DNA of 64,000 nucleotides from Azadirachta indica (lineage: Eukaryota; Streptophyta; Magnoliopsida; Sapindales; Meliaceae), in assembly GCA_022749755.1 (NCBI GenBank), contig CM040443.1, positions 3,511,191-3,575,190 on the forward strand. The letters are read 5' to 3'. Shown here piece by piece: positions 12,584 through 25,748 of the stretch (position 1 is the stretch's first letter; every line of letters begins with the position of its first letter). The position numbers and the translations under genes were made by a program. The notes below the pieces were generated by a model that was not told the DNA's origin, ran no database searches, and saw nothing but the letters and a program-made list of their open reading frames with translations.

Positions 12584-15213
12584 CTAATGAGCACTTGGTT
12601 GGATCGTCTCTCCGTTAATCTGAATGGAAGGAATATGAACAATCTTGGGCCAATCTTCACCTGTTCCTGGAGGCAGGCATCTATCACTCACCGTAGGACA
12701 ACCTGCAATTTTCAATGTTTTCAATTCCCCGAGGTGACGAATATCTTCCGGGAGAGATGCCAATTTTGGGCAATCCTCGATCACAAGAAGTTGAAGTGAT
12801 GTGAGATATTGTAGTGGGTCTGGTATTGCTATGAGATTGGGACAACTTCTAATGGTCAAACGTTGTAAGGTGTTGGCAAAAGCGTCAAGAAGCCACTGAG
12901 GCAATTCCTCCAACTGCAGAATTCCTCCAATCACCAGGACTTTCAGGTGAGGCCTAGTCGTTGTGTCGCTACTGAGTTGACGATGATGTTTGCTATCCCT
13001 ATACGATTTCATTCTCAAATCGAGATCAAGCTTTTCACATCTATTAAATATCAAGTTCTCTAATGAGCTCAAGTTTCTGATACCGTATGGCAACGAGGTC
13101 AGCCTTGGACACTCAGCAATGGCTAAAGTTCGGAGGGCTTTAAGTTGGTCGATATCTTCAAACAGATCTTCTAAGTTATAACATAACAGAATGCCCAGAA
13201 TTCGGAGAGAATCCAAACAACCAATGCCACTCTTTCGCAAACTATTCTGTTTGGTGGTGAATGCGAAGCCTCTGAGGCCAATCAAGTACCGTATGTCCTT
13301 TGGCAACTCTGCTAGTTCCATGCATACACTGAGATCTAAAGTTTGCAAACTTTGTAGCTTGCAGAGGGAGTTGGGGACTTTTCTCAGTTTGCTACTTCTT
13401 TCCAGAGTTAAATGTCTTAAATGCTTCAATTTACCAATCTCTTTTGGCAGGACTTCAATGCTGGAATCGCCTAAATTAAGCACCCGTAAAGATCGAAACC
13501 TTGGAATGCATGCTTCAACAAATTCTTTTCCAGTTCCCTCGCCATCAATTGGAAAAGAAACAGTTCTCAAATTACCAACTTTAGGAAAGAGATCTAGAAT
13601 TATCTCCTTTTCAGACACATTACCACCAATAAATGATAAATGTCTGACTCTTTTGGAAACTAATTTGATTTTCCTTTTGGAGTCAACTACCAAGAACTCA
13701 CCTACTGCTATTCTTACTGCAAGATCATGCATAATGTCATGCATTTTGAAAGTGAAGAAATCATAATCTTGAACAAAATCTTGAAAGAAACATCTTGACC
13801 ATAATTCCCTTAAGTACCGCATACTAATAGTTTCCAACTCTTCACTTTCATCGGGGCTTTGTATAAGTCCATGTGCCATCCAAAACTGAGGCAAACGAAG
13901 TGTATCAAAGACATAATCTTTCGGAAAGAGAGAACAATAAACAAAACACCGTTTCAAGTGAGATGGTAACTGATCATAACTTAGTCTTAAAGCAGGTAAA
14001 ATTTCGTTTTCCTTCTCCCCCACTTTCCAAATCTCACTATCCCTCACATGCTTCCACTCATTTTCATTAGTTGAAGAATACAACACACTTCCCAATGTTC
14101 TCACTGCCAAAGGAATTCCTCCACATTTTTTCACAATTTCCTCTCCAATTTGCATGAGTTTGGCATGTCGATTCTCTTGCCCTTCTCTGAACGCACATTT
14201 AACAAACAATGACAGACAAACATCATGTGGAAGAGTTCCTAAGGTTATGTATGGTGAGATAGTGCTCATGCTTGAAGCAACTTTATGACTACGTGTAGTC
14301 ACTATTATTTTACTTCCACAAGCACCTTCCATTAACAGAGTTTTCAATTTAATCCATTTTTCACGGGAATCACTCCATACATCATCCAACACAAGCAAAT
14401 ATTTTTATCTTTCAATAATTCTCCCAATTTTCTTTGCAATTGTTCAACATCCAATTTGCTATAATTCATATTAGTTGCTGATCTAATAATTTTCACTATC
14501 CACTGTTTGAGATCAAAATCCTCTGAGACACATACCCACATTTTAAAATCAAAACCAAAGTCATTTTGTATACTTGCATCATCGTACACCAATTTTGCAA
14601 CTGCAGTTTTCCCAACACCTCCTATTCCAACAATAGGAATGACAGACACCTTTTCATTATGTTCATTTCGGTCTTTTAATAAATTTATGATCTTTTCTTT
14701 TTCCATTTCTCTACCAATGACTTCTGAAGCAATCACAATTTCGTTTGCCTTGATTATGACAGGTTTACTCTCAGGTTTTCTATCAGTGGGTGTTCCTTTA
14801 TGATCAACTTCAATTTCATTTAATCTTTCTCTAATCTCCTTAATTTTATGACCCATCCTTAAACGAAAAGCAAGTGAGTGTGAGTTTGAGAAAGAAAAGA
14901 AGTTGCATACCTTCTTCTTAATGCTCATACGATTCACAACTTGCCTACGGACGGCTTCAATCTCAAATTCATCCAAAACATCTTCAGCATCGTAGCAGAC
15001 ATCTTTAAGATTGTCCAGCCAAACTCTCCACTCGCGACTGTCAACTGGTCGTTCCTCAGCATCTAAGAGAACAGCTCTGATAGATTCCAAGGTGTAGGCA
15101 AGCTTTTCTATGTCTTTTTTGAGACCCCATGCCATGAAAATTTCTTCACAAGCAAGGGAAGCCAGCTTGCCCAAGACATTCTTGACAATATCAGAGACAA
15201 ATGATTCAGCCAT
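12584..15213 (-). pseudogene. CNL-A: RGA-type NB-LRR with a single 1-nt frameshift
   Basis: A CNL immune receptor gene in one exon, starting at MAESFVSDIV (ATG at 15213) and ending at the TAG at 12584-12586. Frame 1 (15213-14344) carries the Rx-type coiled coil with the EDVLDEF motif, then the NB-ARC with P-loop GIGGVGKTA and RNBS-A WVCVSEDFD. It breaks exactly before kinase 2, where AAAAA at 14402-14406 stands in place of the AAAAAA seen in CNL-D and CNL-E. The other frame continues without a stop to the end: VLDDVWSD (kinase 2), GSKIIVTTR (RNBS-B), CGGIPLA (GLPL), CFVYCSLFPKDY (RNBS-D), MHDIMHDLA (MHD), and about a dozen LRRs. With that one base restored it would be about 875 aa, like CNL-D. 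So this is either a very young pseudogene or a homopolymer sequencing error. Unmodified, translation ends 21 residues after the shift. Confidence 0.85.
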
Positions 15214-18200
15214 AATTTGGTTGTAGGAAAGATAAATAAGGAGGTGATTGTGTTAACGTTTGTGCTAAAATGGGATCGCTGTTTGCTGAAGATCAATGGA
15301 AAATAAATGGTCAATTATCTTACAAATGGATATATATATATATATATATGATAAAGTAAATGTACTGACTAATATATTAATTCTTGCCTTAACATGTGGT
15401 TTCAAGAACAAACTAATGCAAGTAAGACTAGCATATATTCGATATCTTTTCATTCCTTTTTTATGGTTAGATATATTCCTTAGTCCTAAAACTAAGAAAC
15501 CCAGGTAGAAAAGACACTTGAAAATCCTTAAAAACCATGAAAGAAACTTCACAATAATCAAGATCACGCAATGGATCAGCAAGCTAAATGATGTGAAGGA
15601 GAATCTATGTTAGCTACAAAAGAATTAGAACTTTCAATTCTTTGGGGGCAAGTAAATGTAATGCAGGATTTTTTTTTTTTAAAAAGTTGTCTTAAATTTT
15701 TATTAGTTTATAATAGTATATTTAAGAATTTAACAAGCTAAATTATTAGTGCCTAATATAATTCAGTTAGCTTTATGTAGTAAAATTTTTTAAATTTAAA
15801 CAATTAAATCTATTCAAATTTTAATTAGTTTTTCAATTTATGCAGATTTTAAATAAAATTTAAAGCTACGTTTTATTCTCCTCCACGTGAGAGTTAATTT
15901 TTATCAGTGAATGTAATCTAAACCATTTTGAACACAATTTATCAGTAAAAAGTTGATCATCAGATATATAATTAAGTTGGAGCAATTTGTAACTAAAATG
16001 TATTCTAATTAAAAACAACTTTACTACGCATATCTATTTAATGAATTTTAAAAATTAATTTTTACACTACACACTCTTTTAATTATATTAAAATAGTTCT
16101 CAATTAAATTCCTTTAGTTGTAATATGTTATTTGTTTCTTGGCACTCATGCAAATGTCAATTCATCATTATCAAAAACATGTTTAGAAAAGTTGGTTTAA
16201 CATTGATTCCATTCATTACCTAATAAAGAATCAAATTATTGAAAAAAAAAATGATTTAAACTAGTTTAAAACAGTGGAGGCCCCTTTTAGCTAGGTTTTG
16301 AAATTTGCTTCAATTTATATTCCTTAATTAGAAAGAATTTATTTATATAGTGCCCGTTTTACATTGATGTGATTCATACAATAATCATCGATTATTCTGC
16401 TAGATTGTTGAAAGTGTTGAATTTCAGAACTTAAGGAGGTGCATTGGGCAAATTTTAATATTAAATTTATCGTAACAATGTATAACTATCAAAAGAGGCA
16501 TGTAATTAAAGTATAATATAAAATATATATTAATCGCAAGTGCATAATATAAAATAATTTACTTAAAACTATTAACATATTTATTCAATAAAGTAAAAGA
16601 AAATAATAATAATAAACAATAATTAATTAATATGATGTAAATTATAAATTAAACCTATGTAAATACTGTATAGATATTTTTGTGTAAAATATTTTCTAAT
16701 GAACTTATTGAGCATTTTGTATTTGAAGCTGAAACTAGATAATAGTGTCAAATATTCAAAGAATAAACAAATGAGACCGTATTAGGCTAAATGTTTAGTC
16801 ATTTAGAGTCAAATATTGGATTGTTTAGAGATAAATGATGAACCATTCTTTCCAAATTTAAAACTTAAAAACCCCAAGTAACCATAAACAACTATTTTTA
16901 TTAAAACTTATATAACTCGTCTAAAAATAAATTTTGGCTATTAAAAAATATTGTCTCATATCTCATAAAAATAGATTTTCATTTTAGGCTAAATGATAAA
17001 ATTTTATAATTTTACACATTTTGCTTTTACTTATATTATTTATCCATTTTAAGAGATATTATTAGTTTTTTAGAGTTGGGTTATTGGATGAGCAATGACT
17101 TATAAGGTTTAAAATATACCTAAAAATCTTTTTAAGTATATTTATTAAGTCTTTAGGTGTTCAAGACTTCGGTTATGAACTTCTCAACCTTGGTGTTTTG
17201 AGACACAGACATAAATCGAAAATTTTTTGAACCTTGTAAATTTTGATGTGTCCTTTATTGTATATTATTGTGTTGAGAATTTACATTTGTAAATAATTGG
17301 TAGATGCCATGCACAATAGTATTTCATTAATTAACTAAATAACTTTATTAAAAATTAGCTTAAAATAAGTTTCACCTCAACTATATATCCATAAACACAT
17401 AAGAAAATATTTTTACAGTTAAAGTGTTCTCAAATATTGATTTACTTCTTCATGACTGGATATTTTTTACATTTAAATTTTTTTTATGATGCATTAAATT
17501 TAATATTGAGAAAAAAATAGATTTTAAGAAAGATAATGGTGCCTGATTTGTGTCAAAAATAATATTATATTAATTTTAATTTAATTTTTTTTGTAATGGT
17601 AACTTACAATAATATTTTTTTAATAGTATATGATATATGAGTTTTTAAATTATATTTTATTGATGTCTTTCAAAAAAAAAATATATATATGTTTTATGAT
17701 GTTAATACTGGATTTAAATTAAAAAAAGTCAAAAATTATGATTGTTTTAGCCGAGGCCCACTATGTGTAAAGAGCCCAAACCCGTATGCGGTGAAGCAAG
17801 GCACAATGGGTTAAAATTGCAAAAAGTACAAATTATTTGTGGAGAGTAGTTCAAATTTTGAGTTTTAAGAAAAATTATTTTAAGAGATTAAATTGTTTAA
17901 ATAGGCTTATTTTGTTTAAACTTTAAATCAATGCTTTACTTTATTTTTATTATAATATAATCTTATAAAAATTTATTTATTAAATTAATTATACAATTAA
18001 TTCTGACATAAATTATAATTGAGAACTAAAAATTTAAAAACTTTTGTTGAAAACTTTATTGGCAGAAGATTTATTTATAGACATTGTTCTAATATGAAAC
18101 TTTTTCCTTACTCATTAATTTTATTAATTTTACAGTTTAGATATTTTGAAATTTTGATGATGTATTTAATATTGATTTATATCATATATAGTAATATATT

Positions 18201-20200
18201 TGTTATTTATTCATTTTTGGTTAATTTCAGTCTTTCTCTATTTCTTTTTGACCGACATGAAACTATTCTTAAATTTGTTGTAAGTATACAATGTGCCTTC
18301 AATTAGTACACTTTACGATTAAATGTAACTTGCATACATAAGTACTTTTTTTTTTGGGTAGATTAAATTAATATTTTACAATTCTTTACTCTATATTATT
18401 TTATTTTTTATTTACAGTTATTTGTACGAGGAAAAATATTTGATACGCTTGAGGTTTGACCTAGCCTAATTATCCACTATTACCCTATTGTTTGAAAAAT
18501 GTTTAAGGAAAAATCTTCTTTTTAGGGTCACTGTTTAAACCAATTTTTAGAAAAAGTCGTATTTATTTTTTTATTTTTAATCAAATATAATGCATTTAGA
18601 CAAAAATACCTTTATAGTCTTTAAAAATACTAAATTTTAGTACAAACTCGAAACAAACACTTCTTTTGAATAGTTTGTTTTGAGTTTATGTTCAAACTAT
18701 TACTTATTTCGTGTTTGTGCTAAAAAATAAACACTAATTTTGAGTATAAAGAGTTTTTACTTAAAATAAACACTAAATTTTTTTGACCATTGAAAAACTT
18801 ACTTTTAAATATGACTTAACTCAAAAGTTGGGTTTTTAATGTATTAAAACATAGAGTTTCAAATATATAATAAATTAGGGTTTCTAGTTCATCTGCACTA
18901 AAAAATGTTAGAACAAAAAAGAAGACATCTCTTTTAAAATGTGGCTATGAGAACATTGAGCCAAATTATTATTATTTAGTTAAAGATGAAAAAATATTTT
19001 TAATGTGATTATTTTTTAAAATTATCTTTAAAATATGATTAAAAAGGAGAACTTTTCAATATTCAATCCACCATAAAATCATTTAAATGGTTTATTAGTA
19101 TGGAGAGGTCCAAAAGATTCCTTAAACCATATATGAAAGATTTAATAGATAGGATATTTCGATAAGATAGAATGAGTAGAAAAGATAAAGAAGAAGGTAA
19201 CAATTAATTAAAAAGATATGAAAAGTTAATTTATTTTATATATTTTCGACATTAATTACAAAATTATTAAAAATAATTTATTTTAAACGTACCACATTTT
19301 TTTCTTGATTTTATAAACTGATAAAAGTAATTAAAATACACTGCTCTATAAATAAATTTTGTTTAATTGCTCTAACTTTAAGGATTATTAGTTGGATGAA
19401 ATATGACTAAATTATATTTTCAAGAGAATGTATTTTTTATAACTTTAAATTATATATATATATAGTTGTTGTGACTTCCAAATGTGAATCAAAAAATAAA
19501 TAAAAAATATTTTTAGGGTAAGAATCATGTAAAAAAATATTTAAACAATAATGATATTTCATATTCTAACAATTATAATCATTTTAAGAGACAAATGTAT
19601 TCGATTATTTTTTATTTTCATTTAAATTTATTGATTAAATTAATATATAAGAATTTATATGATTATTTTAAAACCGACAAAATTAAAATGTAGATTTACC
19701 TAAATTTACGAAGTTATTTCCTTTTTGAACTCTCAGTTTGTTTTATATATAATTCAATGGGAATAACAATCACATGAAACAACATGATCAAAATTTTTAT
19801 GTACAAAAATAGCAAAAGACAAAATTGCAACAATGCATGATTTGGATTTACATTTGGAAATTAACGTAAGAAATAAAAAAATTGATTAAAATATGTGGAA
19901 GTTACAACTACTCTTTTGAATATCTCCACGAAAAGTTAAAAAAAAAGATGCACCACGTGTAGCAGCAACATCAAACGGTACAGTCTAAATAATTTTGAAA
20001 AGCCCTTGAGTTTTTGTAAAATTCTAATTAATTAAAGTAATTTTCAATTGAAGAGTTGTTGTGGTTTGAGAAATAATTGTAAAAATAAAACATATATATG
20101 CATGCCATATGGAAAGTTCTACTCATTCCATTGACCTTGTCAATATGAAGTAAATCCCAACAAGAAAATATGCAACATTACAAACAAGTAATTAACATGT
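15214..20200 (-). repeat. left arm of inverted duplication (CNL-A 5' flank)
   Basis: Non-coding 5' flank of CNL-A. It is recognisably the reverse complement of 40,780-47,754 upstream of CNL-B. Anchors: 'ctccacgtgagagttaa' at 15,880 with 'ttaactctcacgtggag' at 47,100; 'ttgctctaac' plus 'aggattattagttgg' at 19,370 with the reverse complement near 46,020; and the 19,750-20,170 block. Parts also match 58,260-59,400 upstream of CNL-E, for example the 'gaggtttg(a/g)cctagcctaattatccac' core at 18,450 and 58,360. No gene is supported; open frames such as 18019-18306 are AT-rich accidents. A (TA)n run lies at 15,330-15,349. Confidence 0.7.
19750..20170. promoter_or_regulatory. best-conserved non-coding block of the left arm, with G-box
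   Basis: This 400-bp block is the best preserved spacer segment relative to its inverted partner at 40,780-41,330, although both lie over 4 kb from any gene. It contains CACGTG at 19,954-19,959 (partner at 41,049-41,054), 'gcagcaacatc', 'catatggaaagttctactca' and 'tatgaagtaaatcccaac'. It may be a mobile element end, a distal regulatory element, or a transcribed non-coding gene. The sequence does not decide. Confidence 0.35.
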
Positions 20201-22027
20201 TAGAGTATGAAATTATTTGTAAAGTTGAATGGGTTTTTGTTCCTTTTGTTCTCTCTTTTATTTGATTAATTTATTTCTTTAAGAACACCACTTATATAAA
20301 GTTGTTTGACGTTATGTTCGCTCATCAATGATGTATTCATGTATACCCATTCCCTTTGCAACTATGATGTGAATATTTTTTGCGTCCTACACCTTTTCTA
20401 TCACTTAAAAAAATTTACTTTTTTTTCTAAATATTATAAGTTAGATGTATAATCCATTAATATTATATCAAAAATTTTATCGGAAGTTGGAATCTTAATC
20501 GAATTTAATCTATTATTGTTCATGAAAATCTACAACCAACTTCAGTAAACTTTACTTTTACTGTTTTAAAATGAAAATTAATTTTGACTATACATTGAAA
20601 AAAATTGAACCCTTAACTTTCTTTTGAAGGATATAAATACCAAGTACGCCTACTAAAAGATAATTAAAAGGAAAAAAAAAGAATTATCATTTGAATTAGT
20701 AATAACTTGTTTGTTTGTTAGCCATTGTTTAATTTTACAACCTTAAAAGTAAAGATTCAAAGTAGTATTTTATTATTTATCATTCTCCTAATATGAAAGC
20801 TCAACTTTAGCTATTAAGTTTATCATGTAGATTAAAATGATTATTATTTAACTTTTGGTGTTCAATATGTTGAAACAAAAAATTGTGGGATCAAGTTAAC
20901 TTCTCATCTATACAATAAAAAAATATGCATACTCTTGTTAACAAAAAAAAAAAAATTAGTATTTGAACTACAAAATTTTGAGATCAAACTTCTCATTTAT
21001 AGTATAAAAAAACATACACACTCTAGTATGTTTGTGTGTATGTGCATGTATGTGTATTCACATGTTGTTAATTAATAGTGTGCAAAAACTTTAAATATAA
21101 AAGAAATAAAGAATAAAAGAATTTGAAATGGTGTTGCAAATCTCATTTTTATAAAATATTTTGTTGATTATGGTGAACCATAAATTTTATTGATTTCTTA
21201 ATTTTATTAGATAATTAATTATCCAACAAATCTTAAAAAGGATTATTGTTTTAAACCTTAAGCATGATTTTCAGTATATTCATTTAAACATTAAGACAAT
21301 GAGAACATTTCGTTAGATTCATATATTCTCAATTCTTTTTGTTAATATATTATATACTATATATATAGTTAAAAAAATTTATTAATCTGAGTAAAAATTT
21401 AGATATATTCTATTATAATGTATTCTAGAAATTTGCCCTCATATAAGTTTGAGGGAAATCTACTCTCATATATCAAAGAGTGAAAATTTAGATAGATACT
21501 ATATATTATAGTGCACCTCAAAACTATGTCCTCAAGCAAATTAAAAAGAAAGCTACGCTCAAAAAGACTGGAAGAACAATTTACTCACAATAAATAAAAG
21601 AGTCCAACACAAAATGTGCAACAGCTGCCCTCTATTAGAAGGTACATAGGTATCCTTTATCACCCAGATTGTGAGTCAAATTACTCTCATACATAATTTA
21701 ATATTACATAACTGATCAATTCTTAAAATTTATTGTAAACTTTTTCAGAAAGATAGCTAATAATACATGGTTGCTTTAATGGTTGCAACAATTAATTTAA
21801 TTCAGTACATGGTTGCTTCCCTCAGTAAAGTAATACCATTTATTATTTTCAAATGGGTCCTCCAGCTCGCTGCAGAGTACTTAATGGTTGCTTAATTTTA
21901 TCAATCTGTTAATTTGATAGAAATTGTTTATTATACGTAAAAAGTCCAATAATATGTGGGAAGGAGATATGCATATAAAATTTAATAGAACTATAGCTTA
22001 AAATTTTACAAAATGACTTCGATAATA
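20201..22027. other. intergenic between CNL-A flank and AKR-3
   Basis: AT-rich, no gene. A local tandem duplication lies at about 20,870-21,030: 'gggatcaagttaacttctca' is echoed 100 bp later by 'gagatcaaacttctcattta', each followed by an A-rich run and 'catacnactct'. Around 21,775-21,830, 'aatggttgcaacaattaatt' is the reverse complement of DNA at 39,490-39,530, so the inverted duplication reaches close to the 3' end of both AKR genes. Confidence 0.5.
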
Positions 22028-23273
22028 TTAAATTTCTCCATCCCATAACATCTCAACGGATTTGAAAGGACCTTCCTCTGATATATATATCTCTGCCCGA
22101 GTTACTCTATACTGTGGAATTTGTTCAATCTTTTGAAGTTCTTCAGCACTCAACTTCCAGTCAAATATGTCAAGATTTTCTTTCATTCTTTCTTTGTTGA
22201 AGCTCTTCACAACTAAACTCACTCCTTGCTCATATACCCACCTCAGAGAAACCTTAAACATTTCACATCACAAAAATAACCCCAATTAGCTCAATTACAG
22301 GTGAAAACATGTATAATAGATATGGATTTATAATAGATTTGATAATTTTTTCTCTGGAAAAATAAGTTACCTGGGCAACCGTCTTTCCTTTAGCAGTAGC
22401 AATCTCTTTTAGCACTTCACTTTCCAAGACTCGATTACTTCCCCAAACTGTTCCTCTGGCTCCTAAAGGGGAGTATGCTGTGATAAGTATTCCCTTTTTT
22501 TTGCAGAACTCCCTCAACTTCATCTGCTGCCAAATTGGGTTCATCTCCACCTTAATTACCAGTAAACCAGTTACGCATTCATATACTCATACCAAGACAC
22601 AAAGTAAACTTTTAAAAGGTTACTCACTTGATTCACAGCAGGAGGGATTTTTGCAGTAGCAAGTAACGTCTCAAGCTTCTTGCAAGAAAAGTTGCTTACT
22701 CCTATGGATTTTGTAAGACCAAGCTTTTGACACTCCTCCATGGCCTCCCAAATCGACTCATAATCCAATTGAAGAATATCTTCTTTCTTAAATGGATACC
22801 CTGACCCCGGCTTCAAGCTTGCCGGAAAATGAATCAGATAGAGATCTAGATACTCTATTCCAAGATTCCTACAGTAACCAAAAATATCAGCAATCCCATG
22901 CATAAATAAATTGAAGTTTAAAAGATCACAGAAGGCAATTGTTTGGTAATTACTTGAGGGAATTTTGCAGTGCAGGGCGGACAAGTTCACGGTGGGCATG
23001 GTCAGCCCAAAGCTTTGAAGTGATAAAGAGCTCATCTCGTGATTTGATGAGGCCAAGACGCAAAGCTTCAGCTATTGCTTCGCCAATAGAATGCTCAGAC
23101 TGGTAAAGTGCAGCGGTATCAAAGTGTCTGTAGCCGAGTTCAATCGCATGAAGAACAGATTCTTTTACAGCTTCATTGTTTGAGTAGAAGGGATAATCTG
23201 CAGTGCCAAACCCCAACAGGGGGATGGTTTTGCCTGTTAAGCTCAATGTTGCCGAAGGAATACGGCTCACCAT
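22028..23273 (-). CDS. AKR-3: intact NADPH-dependent aldo-keto reductase
   Basis: Exons on the minus strand: 23273-22954, 22868-22628, 22550-22371, 22252-22028, with lengths 320, 241, 180 and 225, giving 321 aa. Introns are 85, 77 and 118 bp, all GT-AG. The full catalytic tetrad is present: Asp52 and Tyr57 in [11 protein letters not shown], Lys87 in TSKLW, His120 in LIHFP. Also visible are GFGTADYP near the N terminus, [18 protein letters not shown] and the KSFNKERM cofactor-binding stretch, ending in LWDGEI. This is the family's reference copy in the window and the one most likely to be active: a cytosolic NADPH-dependent carbonyl reductase of the AKR4 branch that includes codeinone, methylecgonone and chalcone reductase-like enzymes. 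Substrate is not inferable. An upstream in-frame ATG at 23336 would add 21 residues, but MVSRIPSA is chosen because every paralogue has ATG there with the same 'aaagagaaa' leader. Confidence 0.93.
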
Positions 23274-23304
23274 TTTCTCTTTGTTCGAAGAGCCAGTATT
23301 TTCT

Positions 23305-23325
23305 TGGGTATAAATAACACGTAGG
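23305..23325 (-). promoter_or_regulatory. AKR-3 proximal promoter candidates
   Basis: On the minus strand, 'ctacgtgttatttataccc' gives an ACGTG core (ABRE or G-box-like) followed directly by TATTTATA, a weak TATA-like string, 36 bp before the ATG. AKR-5 has the degraded form 'ctatgtgtctatttcaaccc' at the same place. Confidence 0.3.
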
Positions 23326-23599
23326 GCCAAAAGCAAGTGATAATTTTCAAGATTATAGTAGGAACATGAGTCGGATAGTATTTTATTTTGTGTTGACCGA
23401 AAAAATCAGTAATATCGATTTATTTTTTATTTGATTGGAACTTCGTGTTTATTCATCTATTTATTTTACTTTATTGGGTTGTGAAAATAAAGTATTGTTC
23501 GTGTTTATAGTCCGAGTATTATTGTCCACTGATTTTAACGTATTGTTCTAGGCATGCACTGGCTGGGTGTCCTCTTCCTTTGTTGTCATTGTCTCGATT

Positions 23600-24180
23600 A
23601 CTTCTCCCACTATCATTCCCTCGAACACCTATCTTTTCGCAATAAAATCAGTTAAAGCTTAGGCCTTAATATCTTTGCGGGGTTAATATTTTACGTCGAA
23701 TTCACTGAGCTCAATTGACCATTTGACCAATCTCTTTAAGAGGTCTGATATGTGGAATATTTGTTGTAGAGGCTGATCAGTGAGAACTATTATAGTGAGT
23801 ATAGAAATATAGGTGTAATTTTTATGCTACTGCGATTAGTGTAAGGGCTAATTTTTTTAGGGGTGAATATCTCATTTATACATCTAACAATGATTTGTTG
23901 GTGTAGTATATCATCCGATGAATCTTTTCATCTTCTTTCACCAGTACTAAGCTTACTACATGATCAGTCATTGCCAAATATAGATATAGAGTATCTCTTA
24001 ATAGCAGACTCATCAGATGTGGTAGATTCGTTAAGTAGGCCTTTGACTCTTATAATCCGTCCATCTCATATTTTTTCCTTTTTTAATAGCATGAAAAAAT
24101 TGAAAAGATTTGTCAGTAGCTTTAGATATGAATTTGTTCAGTGCGACCAACATCCGTGTTAGGCGTTGCACTTCTTTTAA
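23600..24180 (-). pseudogene. Ty3/gypsy RNase H domain relic
   Basis: Broken frames on the minus strand give the connection-domain pattern LVALNKFISKATDKSFQFF near 24,130, then YYTNKSL near 23,890, and finally LVKWSIELSEFDVKY with a following ALTDFIA near 23,680, the usual end of this domain in Tat-type gypsy elements. Several in-frame stops. Confidence 0.65.
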
Positions 24181-24787
24181 CGTCATTAGGGATTTTGTAG
24201 TTAATATAACCTAAATTTTCTAGAGATATGCCTCTTTTCCACATTCGCTTACCATGAATCCTATAAATTTTCTGGAGCTGACTCAAAATGCGCATTTTCG
24301 AGATTTAGCTTCATGTTATACTTCCTGAGAAGGGAAAATATTTCTCCTAAATATTGAACATGGTTTTCGGTTTTATCGTTCTTTCGATCAATAGTTTGAG
24401 GACTTTGTTCACTAACCTTCGAAATATTGCCCTTGCGTTCTTCAAACCAAAAGGCATTACTTTATAACAATATAGCCCTTAATCAGCTATAAAGGTTATC
24501 TTCTCCTAGTCAGCCTCATGCATCTTGATTTAGTTGTAACTCAAGAATGTATCCATGAAGCTTAACAACTTGTGCCTAACTATCGCGTCCACTAACTGAT
24601 CTATTCGCGAGATTGGGAAGGTATCTTTTGGGCAAGTTTTATTCAGGTCAGTAAAGTCGACATACATCCTCCACTTCTCATTTGCTTTTTTGACCATTAC
24701 CATATTAGCTACCCAATCCGGATAATACACCTTCCTTATAAATCCCGTATTGATTAGCTTGTGAAATTCTAATTTAATCGCCGCCAT
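24180..24787 (-). pseudogene. Ty3/gypsy reverse transcriptase relic
   Basis: The open part (24,787-24,530) reads KWRMYVDFTDLNKTCPKD, then PISRIDQLVDA and LLSFMDTFLSYN, classic gypsy RT fingers and palm. Downstream, after stops, MPFGLKNARAIF and RRLVNKV follow. The region that should hold the catalytic YVDD box is missing, joining 'LLIERTIKP' directly to later sequence. Dead. Confidence 0.8.
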
Positions 24788-25360
24788 TTATTCTTGGTTA
24801 AAAAATCTCTACTTTTGTTTGATGGATTTAAATATTGAATTGATAGCCAGCCAATGCAGAATCACCCCTAGGTTGGTTCTTAGCATGTCCTCATAAGTCC
24901 AGGCGAATACACCCATGTGTTCTTTCAAGAAATTTATTAGTCTCTTTTTCTCTTGCTCAGGAAACTAAGAGCCGCTCTTTGTGAATCATTCGGGCATCAT
25001 TAGATCCAGAGGTACTAGTTTCAATTTTTCCATTGGCTTGGTTATCAATCCCGTTCCTTTTTATCCTCTTTTTTTTTTTTCTAACTTCTCATCACTTTTT
25101 GTTGTTCTACATCTTTCTCTTCTATCCTTTCAACAAACTGTGTTGTTATGCTGTAGAACATTTTGGAAGAGAATGCAAAACATGTTTGAGCTACTCTTTA
25201 ATCACCTCTTACTCCTCCAATTCTTTCACCTCTTCTAAATTTAAGTTTCAAGTAATTGATGCTTTCTATTGCTTTTGTTTTTCTTAGGAAAGGCCTTCCT
25301 AAAATCATGATGTACGTTATTTTCAAATCCACCACTTGAAATTTTATCAATTTTGGCCTC

Positions 25361-25606
25361 TTAATACGGTTTATCCCCTATTGTTAACAGTAACTGAACT
25401 AAGCCTATCGAGAGGATATTCGAATCAGCAAACCCATAAAGTGCTGTGCCTTTAGGTTTCATCTTTAGATTCTCAATGTTAAGGGCATATAAAGTTTCCT
25501 TAAATATTATGTCAGTCGAACATTTCGTATCTACCAAGACTTTGCCAATCTTGGCTAAACCGATCTCCAAAATCGTTACTAAGGCATAATTATAGGGGTA
25601 GTTCAC
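25361..25606 (-). pseudogene. Ty3/gypsy aspartic protease relic
   Basis: An 81-codon frame matching the retropepsin-like domain of gypsy elements: KVLVDTKCSTDIIF corresponds to the active-site strand, where the usual Asp-Ser/Thr/Gly-Gly has become Asp-Thr-Lys-Cys, and LYGFADSNILSIG is the following conserved strand. Inactive by the loss of the active-site glycine. Confidence 0.7.
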
Positions 25607-25748
25607 CCTATTTTGTCCTCGTTTATGAACATGATTGGGGCTAATGCTAATTCAACTTCTTTTCTGCTCTAGAATTCATTATATGTTGGCCTACGAAGGT
25701 ATTTAGTAGTGAATACCTTGAATAATTCATCCTGAAATTGTTGGAATT

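Noticed and set aside
13191..13766. Long plus-strand frame (191 codons) and others opposite CNL-A and CNL-D
   Set aside because: Antisense shadows of the LRR region; the same antisense frames appear opposite every CNL copy with no conservation beyond that imposed by the sense strand.
18430..18500. Terminal repeat of a transposon shared by 18,430 and 58,360
   Set aside because: The similarity extends for several hundred bases on the outer side of both sites, so it is part of the duplicated CNL 5' flank rather than an element end.
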